DNA from: Idiomarina sp. A28L
Lineage (GTDB): Bacteria; Pseudomonadota; Gammaproteobacteria; Enterobacterales; Alteromonadaceae
Assembly (NCBI RefSeq): GCF_000218785.1
Contig: NZ_AFPO01000007.1
Location: forward strand, 209,411-273,410
Length of the DNA stretch: 64,000 nt
Reading direction: 5' to 3'
Under the pieces are notes generated by a model, which was not told where the DNA came from, searched no databases, and worked only from the letters and a program-made list of their open reading frames with translations. The position numbers and the translations under genes are program-made. This document shows positions 38,384-47,011 of this stretch, piece by piece; the stretch's first letter is position 1; every line of letters starts with the position of its first letter.

Positions 38384-39763
38384 ATGGCGCGCGAGCGAAT
38401 ATACGTTGTGGAAGACGACCCTGGCCTTGCCGAACTATTGGTAGAGGAGCTCGATAGCGAGGGCTTTAGTGTGCGCCACGCCGAATCGGTAGAAGCTGCT
38501 TGGCCGGAAATTGAGAGCTGGCAACCGGCGTTGGTGATTAGTGATTTGCGCTTACCCGGTGCCGATGGCATGTCGTTGATTCCGAAGATTAAGGCCATGC
38601 CAGATGCGCCAGCGATGCTACTAATTACTGCGTTTGGTACGGTAAACCAAGCGGTAGCTGCATTGAAACAAGGAGCGGATGATTTTCTTACTAAGCCGTT
38701 GGATATGGAATATCTTCTGCATACCGTAACGAAACTTTTAAAACATCGGCGCCTTACTTCAGTGGTGGCGGCGATTCGTACTAATAAGGCCGTAGAAACC
38801 TACCATGGCATGCTGGGCAAAAGCCGCGTAATGCGGGTGCTTTATCAGCAAATTGAGCAAGTGGCGAACGCCGATACGCCGGTACTTATTCTAGGCGAAA
38901 GCGGTACCGGTAAAGAGCTAGTGGCGCGGGCCATTCATACCGAAAGTGAGCGCCGTAAAGCCCCTTTTATTGCCGTTAATTGCGCGGGTATTCCTTCTGA
39001 GTTAATGGAATCTGAATTTTTTGGCCATGCAGCCGGTGCTTTTACCGGTGCGCAAAAGGCTCGTTCTGGTTTATTGAAAGAAGCTCAGGGCGGTACTCTA
39101 TTACTTGATGAAATTGGCGAAATGCCCTTGGAGTTGCAGGCTAAGTTGCTGAGGGTATTGCAAGAAGGAACCATGCGGCCCGTGGGCACCGATCAAGAAG
39201 TTACGGTTGATGTACGAATTATTGCGGCTACGCATCGAGATTTAGAGGCGCGGGTGCAAGCAGGTTCATTCCGTGAAGATTTATTTTATCGTTTAGAAAC
39301 ACTGGCGCTTTCGGTGCCGGCTTTGCGTGAGCGTGGTGATGATCGTGAGCTGTTGGCGCAGAATTTCTTAGCAGAACTCACGGCTGAGAGCGAGCAACAA
39401 CCGGTGTTTAGCCCACAAGCAATGGATTGTTTGTACCAATATCCGTTTCCGGGCAATGTGCGTGAACTGCACAATGCAGTGGAGCGCGCGGTAACGTTTT
39501 GTAATGGCGAAGTAATTGAACGCAGCCATTTGCCAGAGCGGGTGCAGAACAATTTAGCCGCTTCGGTGGCGGAATTAAGTAGTGATTCTAAATCATCAAA
39601 CGATTCGGAAGCAGCAGCGCCGGAATTGAAACCGCTAAGTGAGGTACAACAAGATTATGTGCAATATGTACTGCGTGAAACTGGCGGCAACAAACGCAAA
39701 GCGGCAGAAATTTTGGGCGTTACGCGCCGCACGCTATACCGGTGGTTAGCCGAGGAAGCCTAA
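38384..39763 (+). CDS. Sigma-54-dependent response regulator (NtrC family)
   Basis: A 459-residue three-domain activator. The receiver has the acidic pocket VVEDD (8-12), phospho-acceptor D54 in VISDLRLPGADG, T82 and K104 (FLTKPLD). The AAA+ domain has Walker A GESGTGKE (171-178) and the sigma-54 contact loop GAFTGA at 218-223. The C-terminal Fis-type helix-turn-helix is GGNKRKAAEILGVTRRTLYR. It activates sigma-54 promoters when phosphorylated by the kinase encoded just upstream. Targets are unknown. The divergent TonB receptor operon ends next to it. Confidence 0.95.
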   Translation: MARERIYVVEDDPGLAELLVEELDSEGFSVRHAESVEAAWPEIESWQPALVISDLRLPGADGMSLIPKIKAMPDAPAMLLITAFGTVNQAVAALKQGADDFLTKPLDMEYLLHTVTKLLKHRRLTSVVAAIRTNKAVETYHGMLGKSRVMRVLYQQIEQVANADTPVLILGESGTGKELVARAIHTESERRKAPFIAVNCAGIPSELMESEFFGHAAGAFTGAQKARSGLLKEAQGGTLLLDEIGEMPLELQAKLLRVLQEGTMRPVGTDQEVTVDVRIIAATHRDLEARVQAGSFREDLFYRLETLALSVPALRERGDDRELLAQNFLAELTAESEQQPVFSPQAMDCLYQYPFPGNVRELHNAVERAVTFCNGEVIERSHLPERVQNNLAASVAELSSDSKSSNDSEAAAPELKPLSEVQQDYVQYVLRETGGNKRKAAEILGVTRRTLYRWLAEEA

Positions 39764-39777
39764 ATGTAGGCTTCCTC
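39752..39777 (+). terminator. Perfect 11-bp hairpin overlapping the response regulator stop codon
   Basis: GAGGAAGCCTA-AATG-TAGGCTTCCTC includes the last codons and TAA of the regulator gene. No T-run follows, so it may protect or process the transcript rather than end it efficiently. It could act in both directions, since a leftward gene ends at 39826. Confidence 0.5.
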
Positions 39778-39825
39778 CGGCCTCTCTAAAATATGCGTGC
39801 GGCTCGTTTTAAAACTCAAAGTGCG

Positions 39826-41913
39826 CTAATAACTAAGGGTGATACCAGCCATCCAAATACGGCCTGGAGCCGGTTCAAACGAGCGGCCGTTGCCTTGGTT
39901 TACTACTACCGAACCCACGTGCGCTTTATCAGCGATGTTTTCAATACGGAACCATGGTTGTAGTAACCAAGAGCCGTAATTAACTTCGCCTCTTATTGCG
40001 AAATCCCATAGGGCATAACTTGGGGCAAAGCTATCGTTGGCATCGCTGGTAGCAACGCGTGAACGGAAACGCTGTGTGAGCATTAATTGTAAACGTTGAT
40101 CGCCATGCGGGCGCCATTCCAATTGTTGAAATACATTACTGCGGGCTAACCCAGGTAAGCGTTTGCCGCTAGCGTTATCACCAGGTATCTGGCCATAGCG
40201 TGCATTTAACCAAGTGTAACTGGCTTGCCAAGAGGCATTGGGGTGGAAATCCCAATGGCCACCTAGCTCAAAACCTTCGCGTTCGGTTTCCGCTGCATTA
40301 CGATAAGTAGTGCGGCCATCGTTGTTCTGGTCCACTACCAAATCGTTTCGGCTATCGATCACAAACAAGCTGCTTTGTAAGCGTAGATTTTGTTGTTGCA
40401 GCTTAAGGCCTATTTCATGTTGACGAATGCGGGCTGAGCGCAAATCTGTATTCAACCCAGAGCCCTCGTTTCGGTATGCCATTTCGGTAAGTGTAGGGGT
40501 TTCAAAACCTTCCCCACTAGCCACAAAAACACTTAGTTCTGAGGTTAATTGATAGTTCAGGCCACTACTCCAAGCGTTTTCACGGTAATCTACCGCGCCA
40601 CTATCATCGGGATTGCCCGGAACAATAAAGCGATCATCAACGGTGAAATCTATTTGGCTGGTGCGCACACCAGCAACCCAAACCCAACGCTCAGCAAATT
40701 GCCAATCGCTAATGATCGAAAAATCAGTGCTTTCTACACGGCCCGTTTCATCGCGGCGTAAATCACCACGGTTACCAAAATCATTTACAAAGCCTAAGCG
40801 TTCATCTTTTTGGTATTCGTGATCTACGGCAACGGTGAGTTGCCAAGGAGTTGCAACAAGGGGGTTAACGCTAGCGCTGGCATTTACACCAGTGAAACTG
40901 CGCTGCAAATCAATGACAGCGCCAGAGGCGGTAATTGCTGAACCAGGAAACCCTAAATATTGTTCAATATCGCGTTGGCCATTCCACACTGAAGCTTGCC
41001 AGTTTAGGCGCTGATCGCTTGCAAGCTGGCGCAAGGTGATCGATTGCTGTTGGTGGCGAATAGTTTTTCGTGTATTAAAAGTAAGCGCTTGGCTGGCGGT
41101 TTGCGTTGGATCTTCGCGCCATTGCGCTGGGCTTAACGCCGATGGATCTTGCAACAGCGGTGCGTTGTTATCATCGATACGAACAATCATTTCTATCGTA
41201 TCAGTAATATCGCGATACCAGCGTAATGCCCACTGATCACGCTCAACATTCCCTTGCTCTCTATCACCATCGGTACGAAAGCGAGCGTAATCGGCACTAA
41301 TGCTTTGTTGATCATCTACATACACACCCCGCAGATGCTGGCGCTCACGGTTAGCACTGCCGGCACTTAGATTCGCCGAAACATAGCTTTGCCATGGGCG
41401 CTCGCTTTGTAGATCAATAACACCACCGGCCGAATTACCATGAATAGCTGCGAGCGGGCCACGAAGTACTTCTACTGAACGCGGTTCATCTAGCAAAATG
41501 CTCGATGTTTGCGCTTGGCCATCGGGCATTGAGAGCGGAATACCATCGAGGCGTAAGCGCACACCACGCACACCAAAGGCAGCGCGAGCACCAAAACCAC
41601 GTAAAGTAATGCGGGTATCTTGGGCGAAATTAAAGCGCGTATCTACCTGTAAGCCAGCAATACCTTCGAGCAACTCCGCCGCATCGGTACGCATACCAGG
41701 AGCTTGTTGGCTGATATCTACTCGCTCAACTGATGCGGGGGTGGAAAGCCACGGCCGCGCTGAACGAGTAGCGGTGATCACAATGCGCTCTTCCACTTCA
41801 ACATTGGTATCTTCTTCGGCTTCTTGGGCCAATACTGCGGCGCCTAACGGAGCATTGAAAAAAAAGCCCGCGAGGATCGCGAGCTTTGTATATTTACTAC
41901 AAGTTAACAACAT
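39826..41913 (-). CDS. pqqU: TonB-dependent outer-membrane receptor, PqqU/YncD-like
   Basis: A 695-residue TonB-dependent receptor with a signal sequence (cut near AVLAQ). The TonB-box-like ERIVITATRSA follows, then the plug domain (LLEGIAGLQVDTRFNFAQDT, LRGFGARAAFGVRGVRLRLD, GIPLSMPDGQAQTSSI) and a 22-strand barrel ending in GRIWMAGITLSY with a C-terminal aromatic. The plug and the C-terminal VGSVVVNQGNGRSFEPAPGR are very close to my recollection of E. coli PqqU (YncD), which imports pyrroloquinoline quinone. The gene 8 nt upstream encodes a PQQ-dependent dehydrogenase, which supports that substrate. The function is inferred, not proven. Confidence 0.85.
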   Translation of the reverse strand: MLLTCSKYTKLAILAGFFFNAPLGAAVLAQEAEEDTNVEVEERIVITATRSARPWLSTPASVERVDISQQAPGMRTDAAELLEGIAGLQVDTRFNFAQDTRITLRGFGARAAFGVRGVRLRLDGIPLSMPDGQAQTSSILLDEPRSVEVLRGPLAAIHGNSAGGVIDLQSERPWQSYVSANLSAGSANRERQHLRGVYVDDQQSISADYARFRTDGDREQGNVERDQWALRWYRDITDTIEMIVRIDDNNAPLLQDPSALSPAQWREDPTQTASQALTFNTRKTIRHQQQSITLRQLASDQRLNWQASVWNGQRDIEQYLGFPGSAITASGAVIDLQRSFTGVNASASVNPLVATPWQLTVAVDHEYQKDERLGFVNDFGNRGDLRRDETGRVESTDFSIISDWQFAERWVWVAGVRTSQIDFTVDDRFIVPGNPDDSGAVDYRENAWSSGLNYQLTSELSVFVASGEGFETPTLTEMAYRNEGSGLNTDLRSARIRQHEIGLKLQQQNLRLQSSLFVIDSRNDLVVDQNNDGRTTYRNAAETEREGFELGGHWDFHPNASWQASYTWLNARYGQIPGDNASGKRLPGLARSNVFQQLEWRPHGDQRLQLMLTQRFRSRVATSDANDSFAPSYALWDFAIRGEVNYGSWLLQPWFRIENIADKAHVGSVVVNQGNGRSFEPAPGRIWMAGITLSY

Positions 41914-41921
41914 GAAAAACC

Positions 41922-43064
41922 TTATTTAGCTGGGCGTAAACGTAAGATTTTGGCGTTATCGCGTTCATCAGTAAGTAGGTAAATATAGCCATCTGGCCCT
42001 ACGCGTACTTCCCGAATGCGGTAATCCATTTTCATTACTTCTTGGTGAATAACTCGATCACCATCTACTTCTAACCGGGCTACTTGTTGGCCGCGTAAGC
42101 CGCCAGCCAAGATATTACCCTGCCATGCTGGAAACTTATCGCCGGAATAGAAGTTCATGCCCGATACGGCAATAGAAGGTGTCCAATGCCAAACTGGCTG
42201 CTCCATGCCTTCATTTTTGAAACCAACGGCCTCAGCTAATTCACCGCCGCCATATTGCTCACCGTGGGTGATTACTGGCCAGCCATAGTTTTTACCGGGC
42301 TCTGGCGAATTTACTTCATCACCACCTTGTGGGCCATGCTCAACCGACCAAAGCTTATTAGTACCCGGTTGTAAATCGATACCTTGAATGTTGCGGTGGC
42401 CATACGAATAAATTTCTGGCAATGCGCCTTCATGATTCACGTAAGGGTTATCACTTGGCACTGAGCCATCTGGGTGAATACGAATTAACGTACCTGTATG
42501 GCTATCAAGTTCTTGTGATTGCTGCATTTGATGGCCGCGATCACCCAAACCAACAAACAAGTGTTCGCCATCGGCACTAAATACCATGCGGCCACCGTAA
42601 TGTCGGCCACCATCTACTTTCGGGTAACCACTAAACACACGGGTAAAATCGTGCAATGCACCATCTTCTAAGCGAGCATGAGCAACCGCTGTACTGGTTA
42701 CATTGCTACCTGCACTTTCTGGTTCTGACCAGCTAATATAAATGCGTTTTGATTCAGCATAATCAGGTGCCAAGGTAACATCGAGCAGCCCGCCTTGGTT
42801 GCGCACACGAACTTCGGGTAGGCCGGTGATAGGCTGGCCTAATGTGCCATCGGCTTCAACGATACGTAGGCGGCCTGGTAGCTCACTTACTAACATGCGG
42901 CCTTCACCAATAAAGGCGATACCCCACGGGCGCTCTAATCCTTCGGCTACGGTTTCTATTTCAACATCAACCCAGCGGGTTTTAATTGGTTCGGCGTTGG
43001 CCGTGGTGATACCTGCACTGCCAAGTGCGATAATTGCGGCGATACTTACACTCGATAATTTCAT
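41922..43064 (-). CDS. PQQ-dependent soluble aldose sugar dehydrogenase (YliI-like)
   Basis: A 380-residue periplasmic enzyme with a signal peptide (cleavage near TTANA). It is a six-bladed beta-propeller of the GSDH/YliI family: GLERPWGIAFIGEGRMLVSE, RVRNQGGLLDVTLAPDY, GGRHYGGRMVFSADGEHLFV, IYSYGHRNIQGIDLQPGTNK and EHGPQGGDEVNSPEPGKNYG are the conserved PQQ and calcium site segments. It oxidises aldoses to lactones and feeds electrons to the respiratory chain. No PQQ-synthesis genes are in this window, and pqqU downstream would import the cofactor. Confidence 0.93.
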   Translation of the reverse strand: MKLSSVSIAAIIALGSAGITTANAEPIKTRWVDVEIETVAEGLERPWGIAFIGEGRMLVSELPGRLRIVEADGTLGQPITGLPEVRVRNQGGLLDVTLAPDYAESKRIYISWSEPESAGSNVTSTAVAHARLEDGALHDFTRVFSGYPKVDGGRHYGGRMVFSADGEHLFVGLGDRGHQMQQSQELDSHTGTLIRIHPDGSVPSDNPYVNHEGALPEIYSYGHRNIQGIDLQPGTNKLWSVEHGPQGGDEVNSPEPGKNYGWPVITHGEQYGGGELAEAVGFKNEGMEQPVWHWTPSIAVSGMNFYSGDKFPAWQGNILAGGLRGQQVARLEVDGDRVIHQEVMKMDYRIREVRVGPDGYIYLLTDERDNAKILRLRPAK

Positions 43065-43100
43065 CTGCGGTAATCTCCTGCATTTAAATACTCATAAGTA

Positions 43101-44015
43101 TTATTTTAAAGTGGATTCAGGTAATAACTCAGCCAGCGTTTCTGCAAGTTTGCGGAACGTTTGCCTGCGGCTGGTGGTGGGCCTAAACACTAACCCAATT
43201 TCACGATAGGCTTCACCATCACTTGGATCCGTTATGATTAAATCTGTGCCATCTAAAATGCCTGCGTTTATCGCTAATTGCGGCACAAAAGTGGCGCCAT
43301 TTAAAGATTCAGCCATTTGAATCAAACTGTGCAAGCTAGAAGCAGTAAATGGATTAATTTTTTCTTTGTTACCAAGCCTGCAGGCAGTAACTGCATGCCC
43401 GCTCATGCAATGCTCTTTTTCTAGTAAAAAAATGCTTTTGTTAGGTAATTTATCATAGGCTACAGGGCTTCCTGCCGCCACTGAGAGGCTCGGTGAAAGC
43501 GCCATCTTGAAATGATCTTTACCTACAGTCCATTGTTGATTGCCTTGTAAATCAATAGGTAATGCAAGAATAAGTACATCAAGCTCGCCATCGCGCAAAA
43601 GGTTCATTAACTGCTGTGTAGTATCTTCACGAATTAATAGCTCTAGTTTTGGATACTGCTGTTGCAGAGATTTGCTAAGAATACCGAGTAAGAATGGGCC
43701 AATAGTAGGTATGCAACCAATTCGCAGCGGGCCTTCCATTACGTTGCCTTGGCTTTGTGCGTAATTTGTTAACTCTTCCGTGTACGTAAGAATTAACCGT
43801 GCCCGATCAACTATTTCTTCACCCATGGCAGTAAACAAAAACGATTTATGATCACGTTCTATTAACTGGCAACCAAGTTGATCTTCTAGATTTTGAATAC
43901 CGCTACTCAGCGTAGATTGGCTCACAAAACAGGCTTGTGCGGCGCGATTAAAGTTCTGATGCTGATGTAGCGCCAGCAAATAGCTTAAGTTTTTCAAGCT
44001 GGGAAGTTTGCTCAT
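43101..44015 (-). CDS. oxyR: Hydrogen-peroxide-sensing LysR regulator OxyR
   Basis: A 304-residue LysR-type regulator. The N-terminal winged helix-turn-helix is QNFNRAAQACFVSQSTLSSG. The redox cysteines are C203 and C212 in LLEKEHCMSGHAVTACRL, matching the spacing of E. coli OxyR C199/C208, which form the peroxide-sensing disulfide. It lies divergent from ahpC with a 210-nt intergenic region and upstream of the dehydrogenase and pqqU genes on its own strand (36-nt gap), so all may share its transcript. Confidence 0.93.
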   Translation of the reverse strand: MSKLPSLKNLSYLLALHQHQNFNRAAQACFVSQSTLSSGIQNLEDQLGCQLIERDHKSFLFTAMGEEIVDRARLILTYTEELTNYAQSQGNVMEGPLRIGCIPTIGPFLLGILSKSLQQQYPKLELLIREDTTQQLMNLLRDGELDVLILALPIDLQGNQQWTVGKDHFKMALSPSLSVAAGSPVAYDKLPNKSIFLLEKEHCMSGHAVTACRLGNKEKINPFTASSLHSLIQMAESLNGATFVPQLAINAGILDGTDLIITDPSDGEAYREIGLVFRPTTSRRQTFRKLAETLAELLPESTLK

Positions 44016-44225
44016 TCAATCCTCGTTACTTGTTTGGTCATCTTATCCAATCATCTTATTCGATTATATTAATAGCTTTTATTCGCTTTAATCAATAGTA
44101 GCACGCCGCTACCATACAGCTCGAATTTAACGGCACTCGCGTTTAAAAGCATTCTTTGAAAGCCTTTCATTTTGCTTTTGGTATGCTTCGAAGCGCGGGA
44201 ACAAACTTAGTATTTAGGAGAAGTA
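44016..44225. promoter_or_regulatory. oxyR-ahpC divergent intergenic region
   Basis: This 210-nt AT-rich gap must carry the oxyR and ahpC promoters. ATAGCT at 44071-44076 and further ATAG/CTAC elements near 44094-44112 resemble degenerate OxyR half-sites (consensus ATAG-N7-CTAT repeated), but the match is weak. AGGAGA sits just before ahpC at 44216-44221. Confidence 0.4.
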
Positions 44226-44774
44226 ATGTTAACAATCGGCGATAAATTACCTGAGTTTTCAGTAGTAGCAGCTAAGCCTGGCTTCAATATGCCAGAAGAA
44301 AACGGCGAAAGCGCGTTTGAAACTATCACGCAAGATAGCTTCGAAGGTAAATGGAAAGTAATTTTCTTCTACCCTAAAGATTTCACGTTTGTATGCCCAA
44401 CTGAAATCGTTGAGTTTGCAAAATTAAACGATGAATTTGCGGATCGTGATGCAGTTGTTCTTGGTGGCAGTACCGACAATGAATTCGTGAAATTAGCATG
44501 GCGCCGTGAGCATCCAGATCTAAACGGTTTGAACCAATACTCATTTGCTGATACTTCAGGCCAGTTGGTAGATGGCTTAGGTGTACGCGATAAAACTGGA
44601 AGCGTAGCGCTTCGTGCAACTTTCATTGTAGATCCACACAATGTAATTCAACACGTTTCTGTAAACGCATTGAACGTTGGCCGCAACCCAAATGAAATCG
44701 TACGTATTTTAGACGGTTTGCAAACTGACGAATTGTGCCCATGTAACCGTCCATTAGGTGGCGATACTTTATAA
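44226..44774 (+). CDS. ahpC: AhpC-type 2-Cys peroxiredoxin
   Basis: A 182-residue peroxiredoxin. The peroxidatic cysteine is C57 in KDFTFVCPTEI, with the active-site Arg supplied later (RATFIVDP). Near the C-terminus, ELCPCNRPLGG contains C171 and C173, which can resolve the sulfenic acid. The arrangement resembles the AhpC/AhpD type (as in actinobacteria) more than enteric AhpC/AhpF; ahpD follows here. It reduces organic peroxides and peroxynitrite in the cytoplasm. Position divergent from oxyR strongly suggests OxyR control. Confidence 0.95.
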   Translation: MLTIGDKLPEFSVVAAKPGFNMPEENGESAFETITQDSFEGKWKVIFFYPKDFTFVCPTEIVEFAKLNDEFADRDAVVLGGSTDNEFVKLAWRREHPDLNGLNQYSFADTSGQLVDGLGVRDKTGSVALRATFIVDPHNVIQHVSVNALNVGRNPNEIVRILDGLQTDELCPCNRPLGGDTL

Positions 44775-44804
44775 GCCGAAAGCTTATGGCACATTAAGTA
44801 TTTG

Positions 44805-44832
44805 AAGGGCAGCAATGGCGCTGCCCTTTTCT
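44805..44832 (+). terminator. Terminator or attenuator between ahpC and ahpD
   Basis: AAGGGCAGC-AATGGC-GCTGCCCTT forms a 9-bp stem with a six-base loop followed by TTCTT. It would stop most transcription after ahpC, leaving ahpD less expressed than ahpC. Confidence 0.8.
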
Positions 44833-44859
44833 TAGCAGATAATGGGTATGAGAGGCATT

Positions 44860-45387
44860 ATGAGTATTGCAGATTATAAACAGTTGCTTGGCGATCACGG
44901 TAAAGATACTAAGTTAAACTTATCAAACTTATTTAGTAACGTTGATTCTTCAGGCTTAACTGCAGACCAGTTTTACGGCACTGCGCTTTCTCTAGTTTAT
45001 AGCATGGAAGAGAAAGAACTTATTGCAGCGGTAGAAGCTGAAGCTGAAGGAAAGGTAGAAGCGAACGTATTTAGTGCGGCAAAATTAGCAGCTACGTTGA
45101 TGTCGATGAACAACATTTATTATCGCTTTTTGCACCTTTGTTCAGATAGCCAATTTTCAAAACTTCCGGCAGGCCTGCGCATGAACGGCATGGCGAACCC
45201 GGGCGTAGATAAAGCTGATTTTGAGCTCTATTCGTTAGCAGTTTCAGCGTTGAACGGTTGCGGAATGTGTATTGATTCGCACGTAGGTGTATTGCTCAAG
45301 CACAACATTTCGGCGCAAGCGATTCAAACCTCGATTAAATTAGCGGCAGTATTGAACGCAGCGAAAACTGCGCGTGCACTATCTTAA
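44860..45387 (+). CDS. ahpD: Alkyl hydroperoxidase AhpD
   Basis: Start at ATG 44860 gives MSIADYKQLLGDHGKDTKLN, as in AhpD proteins; the upstream ATG 44842 adds only MGMRGI. The 175-residue protein carries the active CxxC and histidine in GCGMCIDSHVG (C134, C137, H141). In Mycobacterium AhpD reduces AhpC using electrons from lipoylated dihydrolipoamide succinyltransferase. It is the reducing partner of the AhpC encoded just upstream, consistent with the lack of an ahpF gene here. Confidence 0.93.
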   Translation: MSIADYKQLLGDHGKDTKLNLSNLFSNVDSSGLTADQFYGTALSLVYSMEEKELIAAVEAEAEGKVEANVFSAAKLAATLMSMNNIYYRFLHLCSDSQFSKLPAGLRMNGMANPGVDKADFELYSLAVSALNGCGMCIDSHVGVLLKHNISAQAIQTSIKLAAVLNAAKTARALS

Positions 45388-45509
45388 AAAAAGCTGAGTG
45401 TTTTTTCAGCGAGTGTCATAAATCTGACACCTCAGGGAGCTAATATCTCTCCTAGTTTCCCTGGGGTTTAAGTGAACCACGGTTGTTCCCCCATAAAACC
45501 GTACCTTTG

Positions 45510-45538
45510 GCCCGCCATCCCCATGGCGGGCTTTTTTT
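45510..45538. terminator. Terminator between ahpD and the leftward CX4C genes
   Basis: GCCCGCCAT-CCCC-ATGGCGGGC is a perfect 9-bp stem followed by seven T. It terminates ahpD; the leftward gene ends 4 nt beyond, so it may also act in reverse. Confidence 0.88.
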
Positions 45539-45542
45539 ATTC

Positions 45543-46226
45543 CTAATCTTGCCACACCAGCACAATGCGTTGTTCTTCTCCAGAGCCCACCAAGTGCAAG
45601 CTGCTAGCGCCAAAGTGGCTTTCGCCCTGCTCCATCATCACTCGGTTTAATCGCATAAGTTCAGCAATCGGCTGAGTTTCCTTATCGATACTGAGTTGGC
45701 AGCCATAACTGCTGCATGCCTCAACCTGAATGCCTAAACCACGCGCATGTTCGCTGGCGATCAAGAAATCGCGGAGTGCGAGTTCTGTATCTGGGCGAGG
45801 TTCACTGGTTTCGAACTCGGTAATATCGGTGTGATTGATAATGCGTATGCTCTCTGCAAACGCCTGTATAGCCTGATCTCTGCGCATTTCTTCGAGTGTG
45901 AGGTTAGTTTCGTTGCTTTCATTTAATTCGTTTATTTCAGATTTAACGCGGGCAATGTTGGCGTTGAGTTCGGCAATTTGCTGCTGATTATCATCTTGCG
46001 CATACGCGTTTTCTGTTCGGTTGAACGTTGCAGTATCAATTTTATCTACCGATGCGTTACTTTGATGAAAGCTCTCACTCGCCGCTGATTCAGCGGCTAA
46101 AGCGCTTGGTTCAAGCGTATAGTTCAAAGCAACGGGTGATTCGCTCACTTTACTGAAATAGCTCCAAGCAAAAAGTAAGCCCGCGATGATTGGAATAAAG
46201 ATAATATGGATGAGTGTTTTATTCAT
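45543..46226 (-). CDS. Membrane-anchored protein with coiled coil and CX4C domain
   Basis: A 227-residue protein. N-terminal transmembrane helix TLIHIIFIPIIAGLLFAWSY, a Ser/Ala-rich linker, a coiled-coil (QQQIAELNANIARVKSEINE) and a C-terminal domain with VEACSSYGCQLSIDKETQPI, in which the cysteines are four residues apart. It overlaps the upstream gene by 4 nt (ATGA), so the two are translationally coupled. The layout and the CX4C domain match the island protein at 19087. Periplasmic location inferred; function unknown. Confidence 0.75.
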   Translation of the reverse strand: MNKTLIHIIFIPIIAGLLFAWSYFSKVSESPVALNYTLEPSALAAESAASESFHQSNASVDKIDTATFNRTENAYAQDDNQQQIAELNANIARVKSEINELNESNETNLTLEEMRRDQAIQAFAESIRIINHTDITEFETSEPRPDTELALRDFLIASEHARGLGIQVEACSSYGCQLSIDKETQPIAELMRLNRVMMEQGESHFGASSLHLVGSGEEQRIVLVWQD

Positions 46227-46975
46227 TTTTTGCGCCCAACCGATAATTTAATTAATCGCGTGGAGGGCGAAAACCGTATGCTGATACTCAAGGTAGGGTG
46301 ATTACGTAATCGCTCGTTAGATTCTAGGAAAAACTCGGACTGCATTTTTGCATATACGTCCTCTGGTAGATCAGTAAAACTTGCATCACAACTGCTACTG
46401 GTGCAGGTGAAGTTATCAAAATACTCTTGAAATTCTGATTCGTCATAACCGAGCCGAGCATAAAACGCATCGAAAAATTCCTGTTCTTCGATAAATTGCC
46501 AATCATCAGGGCGAATCGCAAAAGATTCCTGAAGTGGGATTACGCCCATAGCAAACTTCAGTAATGCCGAATCTAGTTCAGGCGTTTTTTCCTCTTTCGG
46601 TATGGCGTTCAACCAATCGAGTTGGCGTTGCACATTTTCCATAGGTTCAAGGTCATTGGGCGATGTATTGCGCGCGAGGCGATCGCGCTCATCCAGTAAG
46701 GCTTCATATTCTTCTGTAAGCGCTTGTAGTTGCGCCGCGGCTTCTTCATCGGTTAACCGCGTGCTTGCCTGTACGGTTTCACTCGCGGTGTTCGTGGATG
46801 AAGGCGCTATGTTGGCGGTTGCAGTGGGTGCAACTTGCTGAGTTTGATATGTACCCACTTGCCAGCGGTTATACACACCAATCAGTAATAGAGTGCTCAC
46901 ACATAGGTATATGAACAGAATTTGGCGCTTGCTGAGGCCTTTATCACGAGGCCCAGTTTCAGTGTTTGGCTGCAT
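46223..46975 (-). CDS. Membrane-anchored protein with coiled coil and CX4C domain (first of pair)
   Basis: A 250-residue protein: a short cytoplasmic tail, a transmembrane helix QILFIYLCVSTLLLIGVY, a Thr/Ala-rich linker, a coiled coil (AAQLQALTEEYEALLDERDR) and a C-terminal domain starting EYFDNFTCTSSSCDASF. The segment FTC-x3-SC with following helix and FF matches YLEDFTCNNRVC in the island protein. Overlap of 4 nt with the downstream gene shows an obligate pair. No known family. Confidence 0.75.
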   Translation of the reverse strand: MQPNTETGPRDKGLSKRQILFIYLCVSTLLLIGVYNRWQVGTYQTQQVAPTATANIAPSSTNTASETVQASTRLTDEEAAAQLQALTEEYEALLDERDRLARNTSPNDLEPMENVQRQLDWLNAIPKEEKTPELDSALLKFAMGVIPLQESFAIRPDDWQFIEEQEFFDAFYARLGYDESEFQEYFDNFTCTSSSCDASFTDLPEDVYAKMQSEFFLESNERLRNHPTLSISIRFSPSTRLIKLSVGRKK

Positions 46976-47011
46976 ACAAATCCTTTTGCGCTCGCGTTTG
47001 GTGCGAGCTAT

